Of a DNA stretch of 35,866 bases, positions 5,393 through 21,880 are shown one piece after another. Numbering within the stretch: the stretch's first letter is position 1; each line of letters opens with the position of its first letter. Origin of the DNA: Alphaproteobacteria bacterium. GTDB lineage: Bacteria > Pseudomonadota > Alphaproteobacteria > Kiloniellales > DSM-21159. The notes under the pieces were generated by a model that had not been told where the DNA came from, ran no database searches, and worked only from the letters and a program-made list of their open reading frames with translations. The DNA is taken from assembly GCA_030433005.1 (NCBI GenBank), contig JAUILQ010000059.1:1-35866 (forward strand), written 5' to 3'. A program made the position numbers and the translations under genes.

Positions 5393-6949
5393 ATGCTCGT
5401 CGCCTGGGCGAAGCACACCGGTCAAAGCGATGCCAGCGGCCGCTCGGCAGTTGCCTACCTGGCCGACGAGGTCGTCTACAAGGCCGACCGCGGCGCAGAG
5501 GGAGCGTCGCTGCGCCGCCAGCCGGCCCCGGAAGTCCTGCGCGGCGACAGGGAGCTGGTCTGTGCCGCCATCGGGGCGGTCCCGTTCAAGTATCGCTACA
5601 GCAGCTGCGTGCTCAGCTTCGCGGCGAGCGATGTCGACGTGAATGCCTTCAACGCCGGCGACCCGATCCTGCGGGCGTGCATTCGCGAGGTCATCGACGG
5701 TTTCGAGGACACGGCCTTCGCCGGGATTCCGATCGGGCGCCGGCCGCCGACCTTCTGGACGACGCACACTCACACCGGGCGGCTGGAGCTCAACTTCCTC
5801 AGCCCGCGGGCTGTCGTTGACGGCAATGGGCGCCTGAAGGCGCTCAACGCGCATCCTCCCGGCGCCGAGAGCAGAGCCCTCTGGGACGTCTTCCGGTCCT
5901 CATTCAACCTGCGCTTCGGCTGGGCCGATCCGGAGGATCCCAAGCGCCAACGCCAGGTGAAGCTGCCGGACTGGAAAGCCAAGCAGCTGGCGGAGCAGCT
6001 GCGAGCCGGATGCGCCACACAGCCGGACCTGCGCGAGGGCTTCCTGGCGTGGGCCAAGAAAGCGGTCGCCGCCGGACGCATCGAGAGCCGAGGCGATGTC
6101 ATCGCTCACTTCGAGCGGGTTGGGCTGGCGGTCTTCCGCACGGGCCAGGACTACATCACGGTCGGCGACCCAGGCGCGCCGGCCCGAGAGCGCGTCCGGC
6201 TGCGCGGGCCACTCTTCTCCCGGTCCTTTGTCTCCCGTGAGGCGCTCGCGGAACAAGCTCACGAGGGCCCGGACGAGCCAGCGGCGCGCCTTGCCGCGGT
6301 CGAGGCACGACTGGCGGAGCTTCGACAGCGCCGGGCTCGCTACCATCGCAGCCGCCTTCTCGGACCAGCCTGGTCAGCCGCGGCGCCTGACGCCGCGCTG
6401 GGGTTGGGTAGCCTCGACCGTGCCCAGCCTGAACGTCTCGACGGGCTTCCGGAGGCTCACAGCGATGGAGAGGTCAAGGACCTCCGTGCGAGCTGGGCGG
6501 AGCTCGAGGACGCGCTTCCCCTCGAGGATCGTGAGCACGCTGGCCTACCCAAACAGCTGACCGTGCCGGAACACGGCGAGCCGCTGTCCTTCCATCTTCC
6601 CCAAACCGAGCAGACCACAGAGGTGACAAATGATGGACTCGACCCTCACTCCCATGGAGCGCGAATTGATCGTCCAGGTGAAGCAACTCATGGATCGCCA
6701 GGAGACGATTCTGGACCGCCTCGACCGGCTCGAGGAGCGGCTCCGGGAGCGCGACGAAACCGACGCGGTCGAACGGGAGCGCTTGGACGATCTCTCGAGC
6801 GTCTGCGAGGAGCTTGTGAGGCTCTACAGCGATGCGCTGAAGCGTTTTTCGGACAGCTAGCGCGGCGCCAAGCGGAGGCATGTTCACCACGCGAACGACG
6901 AGCCGACGCCGACGCTGAGTTGGACCAGGAGGGTCCAACGCCGTGGTGA
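5393..6949 (+). CDS. mobA: relaxase of the ColE1 MbeA (MOB-HEN) type
   Basis: 518 aa from ATG 5393, with GGAGGA about 10 bases upstream; the open frame upstream overlaps mobC and is not used. Relaxases nick oriT and stay linked to the 5' end through a Tyr. Visible: an N-terminal SGRSAVAYLADEV with candidate catalytic Tyr22, then PAPEVLRGD, KYRYSSCVLSFA, and FWTTHTHTGRLELNFLSPR with His125, Glu132 and Asn134. The spacing His-7-Glu-2-Asn equals that reported for ColE1 MbeA (His97, Glu104, Asn106), which replaces the usual three-His metal site. From about residue 412 the tail is low-complexity and overlaps a second gene in another frame. It follows mobC and belongs to the element that ends at the tRNA-Ser site. 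Confidence 0.87.
   Translation: MLVAWAKHTGQSDASGRSAVAYLADEVVYKADRGAEGASLRRQPAPEVLRGDRELVCAAIGAVPFKYRYSSCVLSFAASDVDVNAFNAGDPILRACIREVIDGFEDTAFAGIPIGRRPPTFWTTHTHTGRLELNFLSPRAVVDGNGRLKALNAHPPGAESRALWDVFRSSFNLRFGWADPEDPKRQRQVKLPDWKAKQLAEQLRAGCATQPDLREGFLAWAKKAVAAGRIESRGDVIAHFERVGLAVFRTGQDYITVGDPGAPARERVRLRGPLFSRSFVSREALAEQAHEGPDEPAARLAAVEARLAELRQRRARYHRSRLLGPAWSAAAPDAALGLGSLDRAQPERLDGLPEAHSDGEVKDLRASWAELEDALPLEDREHAGLPKQLTVPEHGEPLSFHLPQTEQTTEVTNDGLDPHSHGARIDRPGEATHGSPGDDSGPPRPARGAAPGARRNRRGRTGALGRSLERLRGACEALQRCAEAFFGQLARRQAEACSPRERRADADAELDQEGPTPW
6630..6860 (+). CDS. nested coiled-coil protein, MbeD/MobD-like by position
   Basis: 76 aa beginning MMDSTLTPMERELIVQVKQL, in a +1 frame wholly inside the 3' end of the relaxase gene. 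A purine-rich GAGGTGAC lies just upstream of the ATG pair. The sequence is a continuous charged heptad coil (LMDRQETILDRLDRLEERLR). The relaxase frame over the same bases is low-complexity Pro/Gly/Arg, so selection seems to act on this frame. In ColE1 the small mobilization genes mbeB and mbeD also lie inside mbeA in other frames. Direct similarity to MbeD cannot be shown here; the call rests on size, coiled-coil nature and position. Confidence 0.65.
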   Translation: MMDSTLTPMERELIVQVKQLMDRQETILDRLDRLEERLRERDETDAVERERLDDLSSVCEELVRLYSDALKRFSDS

Positions 6950-7164
6950 TCCCTGCGCCCGTCGCCAGATCGCCATGGTCCCGCATGGGCACCAGGATTT
7001 TCGGCGACTGGACGATGCGAAAAGCTTGGAGCCCCAGACAAAGCATCGTAGAATCAAAGACATGATCAGAAGGCACCAGATACCTGTCGCTATCCGTCGT
7101 CCCTTCGCCACCCCAGGCGAGGTGCGCTCGCGCGACTAGTCCATCTGAGACAGGTCTGCCGCAG

Positions 7165-7190
7165 CGGCCCGCCATCTGGCGGGCCGTTTT
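7165..7190 (+). terminator. strong rho-independent-type hairpin with T-tract
   Basis: CGGCCCGCCA (7165-7174) pairs perfectly with TGGCGGGCCG (7177-7186) and is followed by TTTT. It separates the mobilization genes from the AAA+ ATPase gene, whose start is 40 bp further on. It could terminate the mob transcript or act as an attenuator for the ATPase. I see nothing else supportable in 6950-7164. Confidence 0.8.
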
Positions 7191-7229
7191 GCGTCGAGCA
7201 CGGTCTGCCGTCTCACGGAGACCACCCCC

Positions 7230-8438
7230 ATGGGCAAGAAGATCCAGCGCCTTCGCCTACCGATCCCTCAGCAGGTCGTCCTCGGAACGCTGCTCAGCAA
7301 GCAGGTGAACTACAGCCGCCTTCTGGAGCGGGAACCCGCCAAGACGAGGAGCCGGCAGATCGACGTGCTCCGCCACGCGCTGGAGTTCGCCGCGAAGCCC
7401 GAACTAGCCTATTCCTGCGCTTGGCAGATCCGGAGCGCGAAAGAGATCCGCTACGCCCTGCTCGACGCTTTTGCCGCCGAGGTCGAGGCTATTCCTGCCT
7501 GGCAGCCGCCGGCGGGGCCCGTCCATCATGTGCTCCCTGCGCTCGCCGGGCTCGGCGAGGTCGCGAGAGAGGATCGGAAGAAGGTCTTCCCGGGCTTGCC
7601 TCGAGAGGTCAACGCCGAGCGCTACATGTGCTTGGCCAACCTGCTGCCGCTAGCCGGTGGTGACATCGGCCCCGAGACGGTCGAGGCGCTGGCGGAGGAG
7701 TTCCCCAACCACTCGGACGCCGCGGCCCTCATCGCCGACGATCTCAGGCTGCGCTCGGTTGCGCCCGACCGGCGCTATTTCGGTTTTCGGCCACTGCTTC
7801 TGGTCGGGCCGCCTGGCTGCGGGAAGACCCGCTTCTGCCGGCGATTGGCACAGCTTGCCGGGGTTCCCCTGCGGGTCATCGCGGCCGCCGGCATGAGCGA
7901 TAACCGAGACCTGGCAGGCACAGCCCGGGGTTGGTCCACGGCAGAGCCGGGGGCGGTGATCCGCACGATCGCCGATCACCAGGTTGCCAATCCGCTGGTC
8001 CTGGTCGACGAGATCGAGAAGGCCGGATCGAGCAGGCGCAACGGGCGCATCGTCGATACCCTCGTGCAGCTGCTCGAGCCGGAGACGGCCCGCCGGTTCC
8101 ACGACGACTGCCTGCAGCACCACGCGGACCTCTCGGCGGTGAACTGGGTGGCGACGTGCAACTCCCTGGACGGTCTGCCGGAGCCTCTGCTGTCGCGCTT
8201 CACGATCGTTCGGGTGACGGCGCCGGGAGCGGAGGCCTTCGAGGCGATCTACGAGGCGATCGTCCGGGACATCGCCGAGGAGTTCGGCGTCGAGATTGAG
8301 GACTTGCCGCGACTCGACCCGCTGGCTGTCGAGGCTCTCAGGCGTGGCTTTGCCGCCGGGCTGCCGATCCGCGCGATGAAGCGTGCGACCGAGCGGGCCA
8401 TGGCGGCGAGCCTGAGGCCGATCGGGCGGCCGAACTAG
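7230..8438 (+). CDS. Lon-like AAA+ ATPase lacking the protease domain
   Basis: 402 aa from ATG 7230. Walker A is GPPGCGKT (193-200). ARGWSTAEPGAVIRTI (232-246) is the Lon-type segment after the first strand, and Walker B is LVLVDEIEKAG (256-266). Sensor 1 is in NWVATCNSLDGLP, and Arg323 in LLSRF is the probable arginine finger. The order and motif wording (NPLVLVDEIEK) match the Lon AAA+ module, but the protein ends about 80 residues after it. There is no Lon substrate-binding domain or Ser-Lys protease domain. The N-terminal 180 residues are helical and unfamiliar. It is probably an unfoldase or remodelling ATPase carried as element cargo. Partner unknown; the small genes downstream are candidates. 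Confidence 0.8.
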   Translation: MGKKIQRLRLPIPQQVVLGTLLSKQVNYSRLLEREPAKTRSRQIDVLRHALEFAAKPELAYSCAWQIRSAKEIRYALLDAFAAEVEAIPAWQPPAGPVHHVLPALAGLGEVAREDRKKVFPGLPREVNAERYMCLANLLPLAGGDIGPETVEALAEEFPNHSDAAALIADDLRLRSVAPDRRYFGFRPLLLVGPPGCGKTRFCRRLAQLAGVPLRVIAAAGMSDNRDLAGTARGWSTAEPGAVIRTIADHQVANPLVLVDEIEKAGSSRRNGRIVDTLVQLLEPETARRFHDDCLQHHADLSAVNWVATCNSLDGLPEPLLSRFTIVRVTAPGAEAFEAIYEAIVRDIAEEFGVEIEDLPRLDPLAVEALRRGFAAGLPIRAMKRATERAMAASLRPIGRPN

Positions 8439-8531
8439 CCGAGAGCGCAATGGCAGAAACAAGCATGGAGACAGCTGCCTGGGCGCGGCCGTCCCCATGC
8501 CCTCCAGCTAAATCAGAAAGGAGACAAGCCG

Positions 8532-8645
8532 ATGGTCAGGGTCGGTCGGGTTTCGAACAAGCAGCGCGCGTTTGCCACAGCGGTTCTGTCCATGGTGATG
8601 CGGGTGGCCCTGTGGCTGTTTCACGAGATTTCGGGGGCAAGCTGA
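8532..8645 (+). CDS. putative 37-aa membrane peptide
   Basis: ATG 8532 is preceded by GAAAGGAGAC, one of the best ribosome-binding sites in this region. The reading frame is MVRVGRVSNKQRAFATAVLS continued by MVMRVALWLFHEISGAS and a stop: a basic N-terminus followed by about 18 hydrophobic residues. It starts 93 bp after the AAA+ gene stop. No family is recognised, and at this length translation is only a candidate. The remaining DNA to 9037 has overlapping frames on both strands with no convincing codon bias or start, so I leave it unannotated. Confidence 0.4.
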   Translation: MVRVGRVSNKQRAFATAVLSMVMRVALWLFHEISGAS

Positions 8646-9037
8646 CGATGCGGTTCGCTCGCCGCGAAAGCCGCAAGGGGCCGGACGGCTCCCCCCCTGT
8701 TCGGCGGCAGGGCCAAAGCCACTGCGGCTTCCTTGCTCGCAGTCCCGCCGGCTGCTGGATCGATGCGGTCGCCAAGGCTCATTCCCTCTGCAGGATTGGC
8801 CGCGTTAGCGGCCACAACGGGAGAAGCCTGGACCGGGTTACTGGGCCCAGGAATCGGCGTCAAAGACTGCCGAGGTGGACGAGCGGGCTCGTCGCTTCTT
8901 CGCGCCAATCGACGGCTGCGGCGGAGTGAGGCTGGTGACAGCGCTGCGTGTTGCCCGCTCCCCCGCGAGGAGCAGGTCCGCTTGCTAGTCCCGCGCCTGA
9001 GATCCGGCAGGGCACCCTACACGAGAGGAGTTCGAAC

Positions 9038-9385
9038 ATGCTTGTCGTGCCTGTCTACCTCGATCCCTATGGCTGCACCGAGAGCCGCACCCTGCTCGCC
9101 AGGATGGCGATCGCCAACGTCGGAGAGGCCGAGCGCCACAATCACTACGAGTATGTCTGGACGCTCAGCGAGAAGCCCTTGCGCAGTGTTCACGCTGGTG
9201 TCGCCGCGGTCCACGGGCGGCTGATCGCGCGTCGCAGCCGACCCGCATCGGCGCTCGTCAGGGACGCCCTTCTCCAGGCCTTCGATCTACCGGGGGAGGC
9301 GAGTCTCGATACGGCCCCTGCGAGCGGTGGTCTCGCGAGGTTCATCCGGGAGAACCTCGCGGCCCTTGAGCGCGGGGAGGTCTAA
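9038..9385 (+). CDS. unrecognised 115-aa protein of the mobile element
   Basis: The start ATG 9038 has GAGAGGAG 7 bases upstream. The sequence (MLVVPVYLDPYGCTESRTLL, then RHNHYEYVWTL and RPASALVRDALLQAFDL) looks like a compact alpha/beta soluble protein with no signal peptide or membrane segment. I do not recognise the family. It lies between the AAA+ gene and the excisionase candidate, on the same strand as the former. Probably real because start signal and composition agree; function unknown. Confidence 0.6.
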   Translation: MLVVPVYLDPYGCTESRTLLARMAIANVGEAERHNHYEYVWTLSEKPLRSVHAGVAAVHGRLIARRSRPASALVRDALLQAFDLPGEASLDTAPASGGLARFIRENLAALERGEV

Positions 9386-9534
9386 TGACGAACCTTCGGC
9401 GTCCGTGCCGAATCAGTACACGGCCCCGCGGATCAGCCGTTGCCAGTACTCTGGGAAATTCTCCCCGACAGGCGGCCAAGCCCGCTGAATTGAGCAATGC
9501 TTTTCCTGTTTTCGGCAACGCGTGATCTCATCGA

Positions 9535-9556
9535 TCCAATCGCATTCCGTATTGGA
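9535..9556. promoter_or_regulatory. inverted repeat TCCAAT-N10-ATTGGA before the excisionase candidate
   Basis: TCCAAT (9535-9540) and ATTGGA (9551-9556) form an interrupted palindrome ending 5 bp before ATG 9562. The position suits an autoregulatory or recombination-directing site of the HTH protein. No other structure is seen in 9386-9534. Confidence 0.4.
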
Positions 9557-9561
9557 CCAGA

Positions 9562-9849
9562 ATGATGGCTGATAACTACCACTCTCAGACCCGTCTCACT
9601 CTGTCTTTCGAGTCAGTCGCCGCGCAGCTTGGCTGGAGCAAGAAGACGCTTCAGAACCGGCTTCCCGCGCTCGGCCTTCCATACGTGAAGGTTGGCCGAT
9701 CGGTCGTCTTCCTTCCTGAAGACCTTGACGCATTCCTGCGTCGCCATCGGGTCGCGAACGACTGTTTGGCGGCGGTGCCTCAGGCGAAGAGGGGTCGGGG
9801 GCGCCCAAAAGGCAGCCACACGCGCCGTGAACATCCTGACTATCGGTGA
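9562..9849 (+). CDS. small HTH protein with AT-hook-like tail, excisionase candidate
   Basis: 95 aa. Residues 12-60 (LTLSFESVAAQLGWSKKTLQ, then YVKVGRSVVFLPEDLDAFLR) are the MerR/excisionase-type winged HTH of the helix_turn_helix_17 kind, in which the final helix is preceded by a (V/I)-(F/R)-F-x-x-x-D turn. Residues 76-84 (KRGRGRPKG) match the AT-hook core GRP flanked by basic residues, which would bind minor-groove DNA. It is convergent with the integrase gene (39 bp between stops), the usual place for a recombination directionality factor. It could instead be only a regulator. Confidence 0.65.
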   Translation: MMADNYHSQTRLTLSFESVAAQLGWSKKTLQNRLPALGLPYVKVGRSVVFLPEDLDAFLRRHRVANDCLAAVPQAKRGRGRPKGSHTRREHPDYR

Positions 9850-9888
9850 TGTAGCGTGCCGTTTTGGCATCGATGGCCAGTGAGCCGA

Positions 9889-11016
9889 TTAGCCCAACTT
9901 CTTCGCGACCGTGGCTGGTTTAGCGTTGACGTACCCAAGCAAGATCTGAGCGGTCCGATGACCGCTTTGTGCTTGCAGTTCTCCGATCGTCAGGTCCCGT
10001 TCCGCCATCCGGGAAAGGCCTTCGTGGCGAAGATCATGCCAGCGCAATCCCGTCACCTTGGCGGCCTGCCGAGCCAGCCGCCAACGGTACTCCACGGCTG
10101 GGACATCGAGCCGGAACAGGCGATCCTCATCGTCTAGTTTGGCTGGCAGCGTTTCGAGCAAGCTGTCAAGCGCAGTTGCGGCACGGGTAGACAGGATAAC
10201 GCGTCGACCGGCGTTATTCTTGCTGTCGGGTCGCGCAACAAAGCGAGTTCCCTGGGCGCGCCGGAGCTGCCCCTTGCGAACGTCGAGGATCTCGGAGAGT
10301 CGCATTCCCGTCTCGATCGCAAGGGTGAACAGCGTAGCCATTACGACGGGATCTGGCCCTGCTGCGAGTGCGGCCCGCAGGCGATCCTCTTCACCGTGTT
10401 GATCTTCCGCATGCGCGTCCTCAAGCCGCCGGTGACGGGCTGGTGGCGGCGGCGGTAGCACTAGCGCGTGAGTCGGATTTGTAAGTTCACTGAGTCCCCA
10501 TCCGTGACGGCCGCTCGCGTCTACATCGGGCGCCCGAGCATGCTCGAAAACAGCGCTAATCAAGAAAATTTCATTGCGTACTGTGTTGTTGGCCCGCCCC
10601 GCCGCTAACCGCTCGCCGATATGCTTCTGGAGAAGGGCCGGCAGCTCGCTATCGTCCAAGCGACGGCTCGTTAACGGCCGCTTGCGCCAAGCTGCGATCC
10701 GGTCACCCTCCGCTTTCCAGCCTTTCTTGGAGGTCGTGACTGTGTTCGCGTAATGCTCGAGCGCCCTGTCCAGCGTCCATCCCGCGTGCGGCCTGCTATC
10801 GTCGGGCGCAGCCCTATGTTCCTGCAGGCCCCACTTGGCCCAGAGGTGAGGCGGCACCAAGTCCCGGCGTGGCCACTCGCGAGCGTCGATCGCAACTTCG
10901 ACGTCCCGCCCCCACCGCGACGCAGCAGTCTTGCTTGAGAAGGTCTGCGCGATTGACACGCCCTTGTATCGGACGCGTGCTGTGTGGCGACCGGAGCGGG
11001 TCAGGATAACCGCCAT
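9889..11016 (-). CDS. int: tyrosine recombinase (integrase)
   Basis: Full catalytic set (numbered from an alternative GTG start at 11034): Arg245 in ETGMRLSEIL, Lys272 in RPDSKNNAGR, His333 and Arg336 in LRWHDLRHEG, His359 in SGHRTAQ and nucleophile Tyr368 in LLGYVN. I place the start at ATG 11014-11016 (MAVILTRSGR), the usual beginning of this family; the GTG adds six residues. An N-terminal arm-type segment (RHTARVRYKGVSIAQTF) and a core-binding domain (about 88-170) precede the catalytic domain. The gene lies about 80 bp from the tRNA-Ser fragment, the standard int-att arrangement, so it probably integrated the element at tRNA-Ser(GCT). Confidence 0.93.
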   Translation of the reverse strand: MAVILTRSGRHTARVRYKGVSIAQTFSSKTAASRWGRDVEVAIDAREWPRRDLVPPHLWAKWGLQEHRAAPDDSRPHAGWTLDRALEHYANTVTTSKKGWKAEGDRIAAWRKRPLTSRRLDDSELPALLQKHIGERLAAGRANNTVRNEIFLISAVFEHARAPDVDASGRHGWGLSELTNPTHALVLPPPPPARHRRLEDAHAEDQHGEEDRLRAALAAGPDPVVMATLFTLAIETGMRLSEILDVRKGQLRRAQGTRFVARPDSKNNAGRRVILSTRAATALDSLLETLPAKLDDEDRLFRLDVPAVEYRWRLARQAAKVTGLRWHDLRHEGLSRMAERDLTIGELQAQSGHRTAQILLGYVNAKPATVAKKLG

Positions 11017-11097
11017 TTCTTGATCTCGTGGCACGTGGATGGCACAGAAATTGATGCTTCCACAAAGATCGGCAGGAAACTAGGAAAAATCAACGCC

Positions 11098-11157
11098 TTG
11101 CTAAACCGTTATACGGTTAACACCGTATCGAGGGTTCGAATCCCTTCCCCTCCGCCA
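11098..11157 (+). other. att site: 3' half of a tRNA-Ser(GCT) gene
   Basis: From the anticodon loop TTGCTAA (anticodon GCT) the sequence continues as stem strand ACCGT, variable arm TACGGT-TAAC-ACCGTA (6-bp stem, class II), T-arm GAGGG-TTCGAAT-CCCTT, acceptor strand CCCCTCC, discriminator G and CCA. The bases before the loop do not pair with ACCGT, and no GGAGGGG acceptor strand or D-arm exists upstream. The identity thus starts at the anticodon loop, a common crossover point for tyrosine recombinases. This is a displaced 3' copy; the functional tRNA should lie at the far left end of the element. Confidence 0.88.
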
Positions 11158-11252
11158 TTTTCCCGCTTGCTCCAGCGCCGTCTCCGCCCTTAGACGCCGT
11201 CGGGATTCCTCCTGTCGGGCCCGGTGCGCCCACGGCTGCGTCGGAAGGCGCG

Positions 11253-19898
<8,646 letters not shown>

Positions 19899-20008
19899 TC
19901 AGCCGAGGCCCTCCTGGCCCGACGGCAGCCCCGCCGCATCGCCGCGTCGGCGGCGCCGCGTCCCGCGCTGCACTGGCTTCGCCCTTTCCACGGCCGCAGC
20001 TCTGTCGG

Positions 20009-21880
20009 CTATCCCGAGGCCGCGACCGGCTGCGGCTGCTGCTTCAGGTCGGGCGCGCCGTAGGTCCGGGCGATGCTGCCGCCATGGGTCTGGAGCAGCT
20101 GCAGATCCTCCAGGGTCTCCCCGGCGACCGGTGCGAGGGCGAAGTCCTGGTAGGCCTCGACCTTGCCTTCGCGCAGGATCCGGCGCCGGATCCGCTCGAT
20201 CCTGCGACGCAGCAGGGACCAGAGGACGCGGCGGCTGGCGACCTCCCAGGCCCGCTTCGCGTAGAAGACCGGCCGGCTCTCGACCGGCAGGCCGCTGCGG
20301 CGCTGCGTGCGGACCTTGACGCGCGACCAGCCGCCCTGGAGGGGATGCACGCCCTCGATCGAGATCGAGCCGCAGAACAGCGCGATGATGCGGGCCAGCT
20401 CCTCGACCGGCTGGCCGTTGGCCGCGGCGCGGCGCAGCAGCGTCTCGATGTGCGCCGGCGTGTAGTAGAGGCGCCAGGCCTCGCGGTAGATGCCTTCCCA
20501 CTCCGCGGCGCTCATCACCGGGTGCCTGGCGACGACGTGCTCCAGGTCGTACTTGTTCATGTCCGGGTCCATCCAGGCGCCCTCGCGCGTCATCCTCTGG
20601 TGGTCCTCGGAGCCGGGCAGCGGCGTCAGGTTGAAGAACTCCAGGATGTCGAGCGGCAACTCGCGCTGGATGATCGCGATGTCGGTCCGGATCTTCTCGG
20701 GCGTGTCGCCGGGAAAGCCCAGGATGTAGCCGGCGGTCGTCATGACGCCGCGCTGCTTCCATTCCTGCAGCATGGCCCGGTACTCCCAGATCTTGTTCTG
20801 GCGCTTCTTGGCGGCGGTCAGGTTGTCCGGGTTGATGTTCTCGAGGCCGATGAAGACCTGGTCGACGCCCGCGCGCACGGCCTTCTCGATGAAGCCGGGC
20901 GTCTTGTGGCAGAGCGTGTCGACCTGGATGGTGAACTGGATGGTCATGCCCTCGACCTCGCGCAGCCGGATGCAGCGGTCGAGGATCGCCTCCCAGTTCT
21001 TGTTCCGGGCGAAGTTGTCGTCGGTGACGAAGAAGGCGTGGATGCCCTGCTCGGCGTTGGTGCGCAGGATCGCCTCGATGTCGTCGGCGGTGCGGAAGCG
21101 GGACTTCCTGCCCTGGACGTTGATGATCGTGCAGAAGGAGCACTGGAAGGGGCAGCCGCGCCCCGCGTCGAACGACGAGGTCGAGCCTAGGTTGCGGGCG
21201 ATCACCTCGCTGGGCAGGAAGGGCGCGGTCGCCGCGGCCATGTCCGGCAGGTCGTCCATGAAGTTGACGATCGGCGGGGCGCTGCCGTCCGCGATCGCCT
21301 GGACGAAGCCGTCCATGCGGCCTTCGGCTTCGCCGCAGAACAGCGTGACGCCGAGGTCGAGCGCTTCCTGGATGTCGGGCGGGACCTCGGGCAGCATGGC
21401 GAGGCAGCCGGAGACGTGGAAGCCGCCGATGGCGACCGGCAGGCCGGCGGCGCGCAGCGGCCGGGCGATGTCGAGGGCGCGCGGGAACTGGTTGGACTGC
21501 ACGCCGACCAGGCCCAGGAAGCCGCCCGCCTCGGCCTCGCTCAGCCAGGCGATCAGCGCCTCGGGCTCGATTACCGTGTTGGTCTCGTCCTGGACGCTGA
21601 TCTCGATCTCGACCGCGTCGCCGAGGATCCGGCGCTCGCGCGATTCGAGCAGCAGCGCGTAGACGCTGGCCAGGGAGTTCGAGGGCAGGAAGCAGCGTTG
21701 CCACTGGATGACGTAGCCGTCGTCGTCGTAGTGCGACGGCTTGACCAGCGCGATCCGGAAGCGGCCGGCCGCCGGGACCTCGCGTGCGTCGGCTGCGGCC
21801 GAGGGAGCGGAAGCGACCGCGGTGCGCCGCCCGGCGTCGCCGCCGCCCGCCGCAGACTCCCAAGCGGATCCATTCTGCAT
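20009..21880 (-). CDS. B12-binding-type radical SAM protein
   Basis: 623 aa from ATG 21880, where GGGGGTGG lies upstream; in-frame codons run back to 22027 but are low-complexity. Residues about 45-230 resemble the Rossmann-like N-terminal domain of cobalamin-binding radical SAM proteins (VGVQSNQFPRALDIARPLR, VAIGGFHVSG), although the classical DxHxxG lower-ligand motif is not seen. The radical SAM centre is GCPFQCSFC with Cys243, Cys247 and Cys250 (CX3CX2C), followed by VTDDNFARNK and VFIGLENINPDN. It is the first gene of the unit that continues into the NRPS, so it probably modifies the peptide or a building block, possibly by methylation. Substrate unknown. Confidence 0.85.
   Translation of the reverse strand: MQNGSAWESAAGGGDAGRRTAVASAPSAAADAREVPAAGRFRIALVKPSHYDDDGYVIQWQRCFLPSNSLASVYALLLESRERRILGDAVEIEISVQDETNTVIEPEALIAWLSEAEAGGFLGLVGVQSNQFPRALDIARPLRAAGLPVAIGGFHVSGCLAMLPEVPPDIQEALDLGVTLFCGEAEGRMDGFVQAIADGSAPPIVNFMDDLPDMAAATAPFLPSEVIARNLGSTSSFDAGRGCPFQCSFCTIINVQGRKSRFRTADDIEAILRTNAEQGIHAFFVTDDNFARNKNWEAILDRCIRLREVEGMTIQFTIQVDTLCHKTPGFIEKAVRAGVDQVFIGLENINPDNLTAAKKRQNKIWEYRAMLQEWKQRGVMTTAGYILGFPGDTPEKIRTDIAIIQRELPLDILEFFNLTPLPGSEDHQRMTREGAWMDPDMNKYDLEHVVARHPVMSAAEWEGIYREAWRLYYTPAHIETLLRRAAANGQPVEELARIIALFCGSISIEGVHPLQGGWSRVKVRTQRRSGLPVESRPVFYAKRAWEVASRRVLWSLLRRRIERIRRRILREGKVEAYQDFALAPVAGETLEDLQLLQTHGGSIARTYGAPDLKQQPQPVAASG

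Noticed and set aside
6474..7175. Minus-strand frame of 233 codons over the relaxase end and the following gap
   Set aside because: It has no start signal or motif and overlaps two better-supported plus-strand genes.
8450..8929. Plus-strand frame of 159 codons after the AAA+ gene
   Set aside because: Composition is random-like and it competes with several overlapping frames; only the 37-aa frame with a good ribosome-binding site is kept, with low confidence.
11040..11157. Complete functional tRNA-Ser gene
   Set aside because: The 5' acceptor strand, D-arm and the 5' anticodon stem strand are missing; only the 3' half from the anticodon loop is present.
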